Assembly (NCBI RefSeq): GCF_004153455.1
Contig: NZ_SDQE01000002.1
Span: 558,001-622,000 of the forward strand
Reading direction: 5' to 3'
From: Allopusillimonas ginsengisoli
Lineage (GTDB): Bacteria; Pseudomonadota; Gammaproteobacteria; Burkholderiales; Burkholderiaceae_B
Length of the DNA stretch: 64,000 bases
Shown: positions 1 to 8,118 of the stretch, piece by piece
Numbering within the stretch: position 1 is the stretch's first letter
Layout: each line of letters begins with the position of its first letter
The notes under the pieces: model-generated
The model's input: the letters and a program-made list of their open reading frames with translations, nothing else
Databases searched by the model: none
What the model was told of the DNA's origin: nothing
Made by a program: the position numbers and the translations under genes

Positions 1-470
1 CGGATGGTATCGAACTGATCGGGCGTGCTGAAGCCAAGCAGCGCTCCGACACTACGAAGCGTTCTCAGCACTACGCGACAGTCGAGCAGCGCGCGAAATA
101 ATCCCTCCTGTTTAATATCGGCACCTGGCGGAAGGTCTGCATAGCCCGAAGCGCAGGAGAGCAATACACCAAGAAACTGAGGCCGATCCTGATCGTCCAA
201 CACCCCTTTCGAGACTAGTTTCTGAAAAGACTCGGCCAACTCTGGGGAGCGACGAGCGGTCCAGAACGCGCGCAGTGCTGTTGGCGTGAATGCTCGTAGT
301 AGCGTAGTTTTTCCCGCGCCGGGGGCACTTCTGAAGATATGGATACCGCCCTTGAAGGCGTCCTCGGCTAGCTTCTCCAAAATCTTCGGCGAGAACAGGC
401 GAACGAAGTCGAGATCTGATGTCGTACGCTCCGACATACGTTCTAAGAATGGATTAGTGTGATAAGCCAT
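1..470 (-). CDS. ORC/CDC6-type AAA ATPase (partial, runs off left end)
   Basis: Translating the minus strand from the ATG at 468-470 gives about 156 open codons to the window edge. The N-terminus contains NPFLERMSERTTSDLDF and then a Walker A loop (APGAGKTTLLR, about residues 49-59), as in the AAA ATPases that Pfam groups as ORC-CDC6 family. The start codon overlaps the stop of the PRTase-like gene (TGATG), so the two are probably translationally coupled. Walker B and sensor motifs lie outside the window. Inference: an NTP-dependent switch or loader for the operon. The P-loop and coupling are seen directly; the family name is from memory. Confidence 0.7.
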   Translation of the reverse strand, partial: MAYHTNPFLERMSERTTSDLDFVRLFSPKILEKLAEDAFKGGIHIFRSAPGAGKTTLLRAFTPTALRAFWTARRSPELAESFQKLVSKGVLDDQDRPQFLGVLLSCASGYADLPPGADIKQEGLFRALLDCRVVLRTLRSVGALLGFSTPDQFDTI

Positions 471-1576
471 CAGAATTCTCGATGCCGGCTGACGCGCGGA
501 AACAAACCGAAAGGTGTGTTTGACTCCGGCCCCCACAGCATGTAGATTGAATTGTTCGGGGAGTTATGCGAAAGAACAACGGGTAATGCGCAGCCAGCAA
601 AGCCCATACGGGCATCAGACGTTCCGCCTACTGCAATGTGCTTGTCAGTCGCTCTGGCGTCGTAATAGTCGGTTTTTTCCAGAAGAGCACGAATCTTTGG
701 ATCAGACTCACGTTTGAGCGAAGTTTCAGGTTCGATCGGGCATAGCACCCGAACCTGCAGCGGCTTGTAGCCTTTTTCGGAAGTAAAGCGTTCAGACCAG
801 TATTCGATGTGGTCGATGGCCTGACGTGTCGCAGTGTAGAGGAGGAGGAAGACTTCATAGTGAGAGGTATCCACAAGATCGCCTCGATGAAGGCGTTCGT
901 ATATCTTCCTAATCTTCCCTTTAAAGGTTCGTTTCTCGCTGTCATACCGGATATAGGTATTACCGCTGCCAGAAAAGTCATCAAGTAACCAGATCAAGTT
1001 GAAACGGGGCCGCTCAAGTTGGAACTCGGAATCCGTAAGTGAGGCTTTCAACTCCTTGAGCATGTCATCGGCCTTTTCATCACTCAGCTCATAGGCTTGC
1101 CATATCTGCTCGTTCGTGATGTCGCCGCCGCTTGCGCGCCGCAATTCGTTGGTGCGAGCGCCGTCGCTCAATCCCAAATATAAAGATTTAAGTCGAAGTT
1201 CGTTGAAGCGAGGGTGGCCTGAAATCTTCCCGACGAGGTGCGCAGAGATGTCGTGCTCTTCGGCGACGAGACGCATGCACTCTTGAACAATCAGGTCCGG
1301 ATATGCAGTGCTTACTAGATGAGTGAATTCAGCATCAGAGAAGTACACCAGTCTACGAGTCACGAGTTCAAGCGCAGCTTCACGATCTTCGGGGCTGAAT
1401 TGATCAAGCCAAAGTGCCAGACTCTCGATAAAACGACGCCCAGGCCCAAACTGTTGATAGTGATCGTATTTGTAGTCTGCGAGCAACTGCAGAGTTGGCA
1501 AGAAACGCGGAGGGGCATCAAGGTCTCTCCAGTCCATTACCTTTGCAAGTAGTTGTGCTGCGTTATGGTCATGCAT
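470..1576 (-). CDS. PRTase-like protein of a conflict-type operon
   Basis: This 368-residue protein carries LLDDFSGSGNT at about residues 198-207. That resembles the PRPP-binding loop of type I phosphoribosyltransferases (hydrophobic stretch, two acidics, then a small-residue loop ending in Thr). Otherwise it is unlike purine or pyrimidine salvage enzymes: the N-terminal half is helical and there is no secretion signal. It matches the group I know as PRTase-CE, which sits next to ORC-CDC6 ATPases. Its start overlaps the SIS-HAD gene by 8 bases, and its stop overlaps the AAA ATPase start. Inference: it adds or removes ribose-5-phosphate on a base, nucleotide or nucleic acid. The substrate is unknown. 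Confidence 0.65.
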   Translation of the reverse strand: MHDHNAAQLLAKVMDWRDLDAPPRFLPTLQLLADYKYDHYQQFGPGRRFIESLALWLDQFSPEDREAALELVTRRLVYFSDAEFTHLVSTAYPDLIVQECMRLVAEEHDISAHLVGKISGHPRFNELRLKSLYLGLSDGARTNELRRASGGDITNEQIWQAYELSDEKADDMLKELKASLTDSEFQLERPRFNLIWLLDDFSGSGNTYIRYDSEKRTFKGKIRKIYERLHRGDLVDTSHYEVFLLLYTATRQAIDHIEYWSERFTSEKGYKPLQVRVLCPIEPETSLKRESDPKIRALLEKTDYYDARATDKHIAVGGTSDARMGFAGCALPVVLSHNSPNNSIYMLWGPESNTPFGLFPRVSRHREF

Positions 1577-3557
1577 GGCTGGATGACTCCGTCTGCTCTG
1601 GAGGCGAAAGGCGTACGGAGAACGACCCCGAGTCGTCTTCTACGAAACGCTCCAGGTACCAAAGCGAGGCATCCACGTCACGCCGATGAGAAGGCGCAAG
1701 CTTCCAGCCTCGATCGAGTCTGCGCGATGGGACGTCCACGCTAAGTGAAAACCGGTGTTCAAGAAGCGCAGAGTCGTTTCCGGGCCACGCCCCTTGGTCG
1801 CCTAGTGTCAAAATCTCATATGGGTCAATCTTGAAATTTTGGATAATGTGCGCGATAAGCCTAGATTTGGTGATGCCCGCAGCGAGTATATCGACAGAGT
1901 GCTTGCTCTTAACCATGCTAGAGAGGTCGAGACCAGCTTGACGCAGTGCGTCTGCCACGACGAACCACATGTTGTCGGTAGGTAGGCCCTCTCGGAATCG
2001 AACGCTGACTTGATAGGGGTGTGTGGTCCTGTGCTCATGGATGGGCACACCAAGAGCTTTTAGACGCACAATGATTCGCGTAACGTGACTTAGAAACTCA
2101 CTGGTCTCCTGAGGTTTGACGGGAGGGGTCGCGGCGTCGGCCAGTGATCCGCCGTTGTATAGGCCTAGCTGAATTCCCTTCAATATGTCGTTGGGCAGGC
2201 ACGTCTCCAAGCACTCCTGTATTGATCCTCCGCGGCCCGACGCAATTCCGACGACGACGCCCGATCGGACGAGTCGTTCCAGATGGTCGAGAACGCTCTT
2301 AGGTGGAGGATCGTCGGTTCGCTGTGAGTTGCTCAGCGTGCCGTCATAGTCGAAGACGACGGCACGAAAACGTTGCTTCTCCAGCGTATCGATGAACTCA
2401 TCTTTAGCTCTGCGCATCGAGCCGTGGTTGCGTTGAGATGGCCATCTTGCGCCAAGTACGTCGTACTTTGATCGTTCTATGCCATCCGCCTCTTCCGCCG
2501 GGACTGGAATGACTTCCTGAAGCTTGATGTAATACATTTCGCGACCGAATTGTGGAACCACGGGTCGACCCGGGTCTTGGTTAAGACCCTTAGCAATCGC
2601 GGAGACGAGGTACATCTGTGCCACTAGGCCAGCAATCAGATCACGTGGCGTAGCACCGGCGAGACCCATCGTCAACGTTGGCACATTGCTAGGAAATAGG
2701 GTTCTCATGCTTCCCCAGAGATCGCCAAGCGACGGTTCGGTAATTGCCAGAACTGCGCAGTCTTGAGGCCGGTTGGCAAGCCAAAGATGCCTGCCGTGCG
2801 CATATGACCTTAGATCCACAAATTGGGTATGCAATAATGCGGCCTCAGAGAGCTTCGACTCTAGGTCAGCTGCGATAGGTTTCAACAGCGGCGAATAGAT
2901 TGCAGTCACCGCGCCACGCGAAACGCACTCATCAACGAATTTTTGTGCTTCTGCTCTCCAATCGTCCAGCGTCTGTGTGCCAATGCGAAGGTCGGAAAAC
3001 TGAGCAGGCAAGTGATCCTGAGTTTGATTCAGCTCACCATATGCGCGCGCGAAGAGAACTGCATCGAGCAGCAAACTATTCGTTGCTAAATACCCGTCTT
3101 TCTCGGCGAGTTCATAGATGTGGGTGCTGACGCCTGTCAACTTTTCGACTTGGTGCATCAAAGGACAGTCGGCTCGATTGGTCACGACATGTACTGGTCG
3201 GGCGCTATGTCTGCGTGCACGCTGCATAGCTTCAATGATGTCCGGGTTCTTGCCCTCAGCCGAAATCAGAAACACTGGGCTGGAGGCAGCAAGCGTCGGA
3301 TTGCAGATAATTTCTAACGGCGTCGAAGGTCGGGACACTCGTCCAGTGTAGGCCTCGTGCAGGTTGCAAAGCAGTGAGGCCACCGTAAAGGAGCCTCCTG
3401 AACCCACGCCGATGACGCTGGACTCACTAGCGCCAGCAATGGCTGCCTTCAGGCGCGACACATCCGCACTCATAGCTGCGCCGTATGTGGCAGCTAAACG
3501 CTGAAGCTCCCTGTCGTATTGAGTGAGGGGCACCTTGTTATTGTAAAGAGTCGTCAA
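1569..3557 (-). CDS. SIS domain - HAD phosphatase fusion protein
   Basis: This is a 662-residue two-part protein. Residues about 20-340 look like a double SIS (sugar isomerase) fold with a phosphosugar-binding loop GVGSGGSF (50-57) and a second lobe around 200-330. Residues about 395-640 are a HAD hydrolase: motif I FDYDGT (402-407), with nucleophile and acid/base aspartates, and a late motif LGDQGAWPGND, as in Cof/sucrose-phosphatase-like HADs. The gene overlaps the NADAR gene by 4 bases and the PRTase-like gene by 8. Inference: it binds or isomerises a phosphosugar and dephosphorylates it, perhaps a ribose phosphate made or used by its neighbours. I know of no characterised enzyme with this architecture. 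Confidence 0.7.
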   Translation of the reverse strand: MTTLYNNKVPLTQYDRELQRLAATYGAAMSADVSRLKAAIAGASESSVIGVGSGGSFTVASLLCNLHEAYTGRVSRPSTPLEIICNPTLAASSPVFLISAEGKNPDIIEAMQRARRHSARPVHVVTNRADCPLMHQVEKLTGVSTHIYELAEKDGYLATNSLLLDAVLFARAYGELNQTQDHLPAQFSDLRIGTQTLDDWRAEAQKFVDECVSRGAVTAIYSPLLKPIAADLESKLSEAALLHTQFVDLRSYAHGRHLWLANRPQDCAVLAITEPSLGDLWGSMRTLFPSNVPTLTMGLAGATPRDLIAGLVAQMYLVSAIAKGLNQDPGRPVVPQFGREMYYIKLQEVIPVPAEEADGIERSKYDVLGARWPSQRNHGSMRRAKDEFIDTLEKQRFRAVVFDYDGTLSNSQRTDDPPPKSVLDHLERLVRSGVVVGIASGRGGSIQECLETCLPNDILKGIQLGLYNGGSLADAATPPVKPQETSEFLSHVTRIIVRLKALGVPIHEHRTTHPYQVSVRFREGLPTDNMWFVVADALRQAGLDLSSMVKSKHSVDILAAGITKSRLIAHIIQNFKIDPYEILTLGDQGAWPGNDSALLEHRFSLSVDVPSRRLDRGWKLAPSHRRDVDASLWYLERFVEDDSGSFSVRLSPPEQTESSSHA

Positions 3558-4153
3558 TAAATTTCTGCCAAATTATTTTCTTGTCGCGCGGTTTTTCTGC
3601 GCATTGGCGCTTTCCCCTTGCGAGGGGGCTCATTTTCAGCTTGCCTCAATTCAGTCCGAATTTCCATTAGCAACACGCCAAGCATATTCAGTCCTTTGCC
3701 ATTTACTTCTCCCCATGTCCTATTCACAAGATTGTCCGTACGGCAGGACTCAACTAGTCGGGCTTCGCCAGTAGATAAAAGCAGAGCTCGCAAATCCTCG
3801 TGTTGCGTGTACTTGGCTCTCAAGACTTCGCGCATTCGATCGAATTTCATTTTCGACCAGTTTGGCACAATGTCCCAAGTGTATAGCCCGTGCGCGGCCA
3901 TCGCCACGAGCGAAGGCGTTGGCGCGCTCAATATCCAATCGCGCACAGCTTCCTTGCGGGCTTTGCCCGCTTGATACGCGTGCTCGGCTGTCGGAAACTC
4001 GCCACCTTCAAAAATGATGGTACGCCTAAACAAGTTGCTAAAAACGCCATATGGCTTCTCATTCGATCGATAGAAGCGAATCTCCGTCGAGGTCGCCAGT
4101 TCTTCGTCGGCAGTCGAAATCGACGGCATTCGATCTTTTTTTGTTTTCGTCAT
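3554..4153 (-). CDS. NADAR-family (YbiA-like) protein
   Basis: This 199-residue protein has the NADAR signature: VFSNLF near the N-terminus, FPTAEHAYQAGKA about 30 residues later, then the K-FDRMREVLRAKY helix, LLSTGEARLVE, and a closing GKGLNMLGVLLMEIR. Characterised NADAR proteins act on N-glycosides, including removal of ADP-ribose from guanine in DarT-NADAR toxin-antitoxin pairs and hydrolysis of riboflavin-pathway intermediates (YbiA). The C-terminal 45 residues are basic and low in complexity. The start is 5 bases after the upstream regulator's stop, and the stop overlaps the SIS-HAD start. Inference: an ADP-ribosyl or N-glycoside hydrolase within the module. Confidence 0.8.
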   Translation of the reverse strand: MTKTKKDRMPSISTADEELATSTEIRFYRSNEKPYGVFSNLFRRTIIFEGGEFPTAEHAYQAGKARKEAVRDWILSAPTPSLVAMAAHGLYTWDIVPNWSKMKFDRMREVLRAKYTQHEDLRALLLSTGEARLVESCRTDNLVNRTWGEVNGKGLNMLGVLLMEIRTELRQAENEPPRKGKAPMRRKTARQENNLAEIY

Positions 4154-4158
4154 ATGAA

Positions 4159-4347
4159 TTATTCCTTCACGGGCGGCGTCAATGGATAAAGATTCAAGCT
4201 TCTACAGTGGTTGACCAGCAGCACCTCCACCAGATTAGTAAGGCTGCGTCGGTCATGCGCTGCAGCCTTTTCGGCTGCAGCTTTAATTTCTGGGTCGACT
4301 CGCAACGTTACCGTTGCTGTCTTAATCTTTGGTCGTCCGCGTGGCAT
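4159..4347 (-). CDS. Ribbon-helix-helix transcriptional regulator
   Basis: A 62-residue protein starts with the basic MPRGRPK arm, followed by a beta-strand TVTLRVDPEI and two helices (KAAAEKAAAHDRRSL and NLVEVLLVNH), the Arc/MetJ-type RHH layout. It is the first gene of the five-gene minus-strand operon. A long inverted repeat overlapping its promoter lies 40-84 bases upstream, which suggests autoregulation. Small RHH proteins of this size can also be antitoxins; no classical toxin lies next to it, but the NADAR gene begins 5 bases later. The fold is well supported; the operator link is inference. Confidence 0.75.
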   Translation of the reverse strand: MPRGRPKIKTATVTLRVDPEIKAAAEKAAAHDRRSLTNLVEVLLVNHCRSLNLYPLTPPVKE

Positions 4348-4386
4348 AACTGAAAGTTAGAATTACGTAGTGCATAGTGATTTATT

Positions 4387-4431
4387 AAATACATCATATG
4401 TACTGCATTTTATAGTACATATGATGTATTT
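4387..4431. promoter_or_regulatory. 18-bp inverted repeat, probable RHH operator
   Basis: Two perfectly complementary 18-base arms lie at 4387-4404 and 4414-4431, separated by 9 bases. Each arm contains ACATCATATGTAC or its complement. There is no T-run after it on either strand, so a terminator is unlikely. It lies directly upstream of the RHH gene and covers the spacer and edges of that gene's promoter, so a bound dimer of dimers would block RNA polymerase. Confidence 0.7.
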
Positions 4432-4435
4432 TCAA
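4407..4435 (-). promoter_or_regulatory. Predicted sigma70 promoter of the RHH-NADAR operon
   Basis: On the minus strand a -35 hexamer TTGAAA (4430-4435) is followed after 17 bases by a -10 hexamer TAAAAT (4407-4412). Both are near consensus and spaced ideally. The -35 touches one arm of the inverted repeat and the -10 sits mainly in its central spacer. Predicted transcription start is about 50 bases before the regulator ATG. Confidence 0.55.
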
Positions 4436-4771
4436 TCAGCAATTAAAACTCCTGAGAGCCATTTTTCTATAGGGTGATCAATACCGGGGCTGGGCGGTCC
4501 AATGACATCCAATGATGCAAATCATCGACGGCGAAAGCTTTCGATCTTAGCCCAAGAAAATCAGCGAAGATGTTGAGCCTTCTAACGCGTCGGTTTTTCC
4601 GAGCTGAGTTTTTTTGATATTTTCACGCAGCCTAACTCTTTAGCTGCCCCCACTCATCCGCACAACCTGTGGATAAACGTGCAAATCCCCCCTTTCCCTT
4701 CAAGGGGTAGCACCGACGCGGATTTACGCTTCGTTGGCTAATCTCTCACCATCCCCTCTCCCGGAGCCCCC
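4436..4771. other. Intergenic region upstream of the relaxase; possible oriT/oriV segment
   Basis: No gene is visible in these 336 bases. It contains a perfect DnaA-type 9-mer (TTATCCACA on the minus strand, 4668-4676), a small ATGATGCAAATCAT dyad near 4512-4525, and a short CCCC...GGGG hairpin just before the relaxase gene. MobF relaxases often lie near their oriT, so this is the most likely place for one, but I cannot identify a nick site. Confidence 0.35.
4668..4676 (-). promoter_or_regulatory. DnaA box (TTATCCACA)
   Basis: An exact match to the consensus DnaA 9-mer on the minus strand, about 100 bases upstream of the relaxase gene. A single box can occur by chance. Its place in the gene-free region before a mobility gene is suggestive of a replication origin, but no second box or Rep gene was found. 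Confidence 0.4.
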
Positions 4772-7669
4772 ATGATCTCGCACAGCCAGATCTACCGCGC
4801 CCGTGCGGCCCTCGCCACCCATTACTACGCAGACCAAGCCGACGACTACTACAGCCGCGACGGCAGCGCCGCCACCTGGCAGGGCGAAGGTGGCCGGCGC
4901 CTTGGTGCTGTCGGCGAAATTGACCCCGCACGGTTCAAGGCCATGCTTCAAGGCGACTTTGGTCGTGGTACCGCCGCAGGCCGGTCAATCCGCAAGGATG
5001 CAAAAGCTCGCGCCGCCCTTGATCTCACCTTCGGCGCACCCAAAAGCATCACCTTGCAGGCCTTGATCGGTGGCGACGAACGCCTAATCCGCGCCAACGA
5101 TAAAGCGGTCGCTGCTGCTCTTGCTTATGTAGAGCAGCATCTGACCATGGGCCGCCACAAAGAAAATGGCAAGTCACGGGTAGAACACACAGGGAACCTC
5201 ATCATCGCCAAATTTCGCCACGAGACAGCACGTCCTACCGAGGACGCTGCCCCCGATCCGCACCTGCACGTTCACGCCCTGCTGATGAATCTGACCCAAC
5301 GGGCCGACGGCGGTTGGGTGGCCGTGTCCAATGAAGAAATCTTCAAACTGCTGCGCGTGACAGATTCGATCTACCTGGCAGAGCTAGAACGCAATGTACG
5401 TGCGCTGGGGTACGCAGTGCGCCATGAAAAGAGCCATATCGAACTGGCCCACATCAGCCGCGAGCAGATTGAGTTTTTCAGTAAACGCAGCGCCGGTATC
5501 ACTGCTGAACTGTCTGCACGCGGCACCAGTCGTGAAGAGGCCCCTCACGCCCTGCGCCAAGGCATCACCCTGGCCCACCGCCAGGCGAAGACTCAGGAAC
5601 TCAGCCGCACAGAGCTGCATCGCCAATGGCGTGACGCCGCTACCGTCATCGGAATGCAGTTTGATCAAGCCAGGGAGCAAGCAAACATCCAACCGGCACA
5701 GATATTAGGGCAGCCATCTGACCTAGTCGCACAAGCCTCACTGAACTGGGCGATCCAACATCTGGCCGAAAGAGAATCCGTCATGCCTTTGGCGGATTTA
5801 CTGCAAAACGCCGTTCGCCATGCCGGTGGCCATACGGACATCACAGCCATTCAGTCGACGATCCAGAGCCGTGTGGAGTCCCGCGCATTGATCCGAGAAG
5901 CACCCCACTACCGCAGCACCCAGGACAGGCTGGCCCCTCCTATGACGCGCGAAGGCTGGGCCACAAAGCTCATACGCCTGCGCGGCCTACCCCAGGGCAC
6001 AGCCCTGCAGCTGGTTGACCAAGCCATTGCAGAAGGACGCCTGCTGATGGAAAGCCCACGCTACACGACCCGAAAGGCCTATGAAGCCGAGTCCAGGATA
6101 CTGGCCGCTGAGCAAACAGGTCGCAGTGCCTGGCAGATCACGATTGCAGATACCTGTGCCGAAAGCAGACTGGACACACGGCTGACGCCTGGCCAGCGCG
6201 AGGCCATCATGTTGATTGCGACCGGTCCCGATCAGATCGCCGGTATCCAGGGTCTAGCTGGCACTGGCAAATCCTTCGCTCTGCAAAGCGCCCAAACCAT
6301 CCTGCAACAGCAGGGGCACTCCATGACAGCCCTAGCCCCCTACGGGAACATGGTTCGCAACCTGCGCAAAGATGGAATACCAGCCAACACGATTGCATCA
6401 ATACTTGCCGCTACTGACAAACGCCCCTTCATAGACACCCTGGGACCGAAAGCCATCGTAGTGATTGACGAAGCCGGCGTCGTACCGGTGCGGCAGATGG
6501 ACAAGCTGCTGGCCCTCATTCAGCCGACAGGCGCCAAAGTGGTCTTGCTGGGCGACACCGTCCAGACCAAGGCTATTGAGGCAGGCCGCGCGTTTGCCAT
6601 GTTGCAGGAAAACGGTATGAAAACCGTATTGATGGCAGACATCCAGCGCCAACGCTCTGAACGGCTGCGCCAAGCAGTGCAATTAGCTGCCGAAGGCCAA
6701 GCCAGTCGATCCCTGCCACTCCTAGATCAGGTACGCACCATCCCGGACCAGTTCACTACCGACGAGCATGGCCACAAAAGCCGCGACAGTTCCGCCCGAT
6801 ATGAGGGTATCGCCCAAACCTATACGCGACTCTCAGCGGCAGACCAAGCTGGCACCATCGTGGTCACCGGCACCAACGCTTCGCGTGTAGCCATCAATGA
6901 ACGGATCCACGCCCTGCTCGGTTTGGAAGGCAAAGGACATCAATGCCAACTGCTAGCTCGCCATGACACCACCCGTGCAGAACGCAGCGTAGCGCGGTAT
7001 TACACCGTGGGCGACATTGTCGTTCCTGAACGGGACTACCAGTGCGGCCTGAAACGTGGCGAACAGTACCGCGTGACCGGCAGCACACGTCATGACCGCA
7101 TTACCGTCGAACCGATCCGGCCCGACCCGTCACGTACGCAACCCATGGAAATCATCCCGAAAACCATGAGCAAGCTATCGGTCTACCACCTGAACCAGGC
7201 AGAGCTGTCTGTGGGCGACCATGTCCGCATCACACGCAACGATGCCCAGAATGACCTGGTCAACGGTCAACTGGCGAAGGTCACGGCGATTGATGCAACC
7301 AGCGTCACCATCGAAACCAACGGTCGCCGGGTGCAGCTGTCCACAGATCGACCGCTGAACATGGACTATGCCTACACTACCACCGCGCATAGCGCCCAAG
7401 GCCTGACCTGCGACCGGGTTCTTTACAACGCCGAAAGCTTCAGCCGCACTACCGCTCAGGACACATACTATGTCAGTATCTCGCGCGAGCGGCATGAGGT
7501 CGTTGTATTCACAGACGATGCGAAGACGCTGCCTGAGCGGGTGGATCGGCTGACGTACAAAGGGCTGGCACATGACCTGCAGCCGGTGGCGGCCAAAGAC
7601 CTGACGCACGGTCAGAACGAACTCGGCGCCCTTTCCCTACGCCCGGAATCTGAGCTAGAAATAGGATGA
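4772..7669 (+). CDS. traI: MobF-family conjugative relaxase/helicase (TraI/TrwC type)
   Basis: This 965-residue protein fuses a relaxase to a helicase. The N-terminus has tyrosine pairs at 18-19 and 26-27, matching the Y18/Y26 nicking tyrosines of TrwC, and a three-histidine metal motif HLHVH (H164, H166, H168). The C-terminal part is a RecD-like SF1 helicase with Walker A GLAGTGKS (about residues 493-500), Walker B VVIDEAG and a late DYAYTTTAHSAQG motif. It would nick oriT, stay covalently attached and unwind the strand for transfer. No coupling protein or type IV secretion genes are nearby, so in this window it stands alone. Length fits the TrwC family. Confidence 0.92.
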   Translation: MISHSQIYRARAALATHYYADQADDYYSRDGSAATWQGEGGRRLGAVGEIDPARFKAMLQGDFGRGTAAGRSIRKDAKARAALDLTFGAPKSITLQALIGGDERLIRANDKAVAAALAYVEQHLTMGRHKENGKSRVEHTGNLIIAKFRHETARPTEDAAPDPHLHVHALLMNLTQRADGGWVAVSNEEIFKLLRVTDSIYLAELERNVRALGYAVRHEKSHIELAHISREQIEFFSKRSAGITAELSARGTSREEAPHALRQGITLAHRQAKTQELSRTELHRQWRDAATVIGMQFDQAREQANIQPAQILGQPSDLVAQASLNWAIQHLAERESVMPLADLLQNAVRHAGGHTDITAIQSTIQSRVESRALIREAPHYRSTQDRLAPPMTREGWATKLIRLRGLPQGTALQLVDQAIAEGRLLMESPRYTTRKAYEAESRILAAEQTGRSAWQITIADTCAESRLDTRLTPGQREAIMLIATGPDQIAGIQGLAGTGKSFALQSAQTILQQQGHSMTALAPYGNMVRNLRKDGIPANTIASILAATDKRPFIDTLGPKAIVVIDEAGVVPVRQMDKLLALIQPTGAKVVLLGDTVQTKAIEAGRAFAMLQENGMKTVLMADIQRQRSERLRQAVQLAAEGQASRSLPLLDQVRTIPDQFTTDEHGHKSRDSSARYEGIAQTYTRLSAADQAGTIVVTGTNASRVAINERIHALLGLEGKGHQCQLLARHDTTRAERSVARYYTVGDIVVPERDYQCGLKRGEQYRVTGSTRHDRITVEPIRPDPSRTQPMEIIPKTMSKLSVYHLNQAELSVGDHVRITRNDAQNDLVNGQLAKVTAIDATSVTIETNGRRVQLSTDRPLNMDYAYTTTAHSAQGLTCDRVLYNAESFSRTTAQDTYYVSISRERHEVVVFTDDAKTLPERVDRLTYKGLAHDLQPVAAKDLTHGQNELGALSLRPESELEIG

Positions 7670-7687
7670 TCTAGTTTCGGTAGGCGT

Positions 7688-7841
7688 ATTGCAGCAGTCC
7701 CGTCACTCCATTGCAGCCCGTATGCTGTCATCGCGCAGCTCCCATGCTGTCTTCATGCAGTCATAGTGCAGATGGAAAGCCGTCGGTATGCAGTCATTAT
7801 GTTGAGGGTATGCGCCGGCCACCCCGTCTACATGCAAAAGT
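7688..7841. repeat. Degenerate 11-bp phased direct repeat array
   Basis: Written in consecutive 11-base rows from 7688, about ten of fourteen rows begin with a form of NATGCNG or NTTGCAG. The best copies are TATGCTGTCAT (7721), CATGCTGTCTT (7743), CATGCAGTCAT (7754) and TATGCAGTCAT (7787), spaced by 22, 11 and 33. The period is not a multiple of three, which argues against a coding repeat. It begins 18 bases after the relaxase stop. It may be an iteron-like protein-binding array or a decayed repeat. Confidence 0.5.
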
Positions 7842-8118
7842 GCCACAGTTGTGGCCCAATTTCTGCCCAAGACATCAATGCTTTACGTCACTTTGTCGAC
7901 CTGTCTGTCCTACAACAAGGAATTCGGTCATTTGCTCGCAAGCGATTGAGATACAAGCGTTTTCCTTACCCCGCCAGGGGTGCGTCTTGTGTGGCACTTT
8001 TAAGGCCACAAATGAGCGGCAGCGAATTTGGGGGTTTAAAAGTGCCAGCCAGATCGAAGATCTGGCAACGTCATCAGTCAGGGCCCCATCGAAGATGGGG
8101 GAATTGCCGAGACAACTC
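7842..8118. other. Gene-free stretch after the relaxase
   Basis: Only overlapping low-quality reading frames occur here, with no recognisable protein and no convincing ribosome-binding site. A small palindromic run (CGAAGAT repeated near 8055-8096) is the only local structure noticed. Confidence 0.4.

Noticed and set aside
4153-4159. Classical type II toxin-antitoxin pair led by the RHH protein
   Set aside because: No RelE, MazF or similar toxin follows; the next gene is a NADAR hydrolase in a longer operon.
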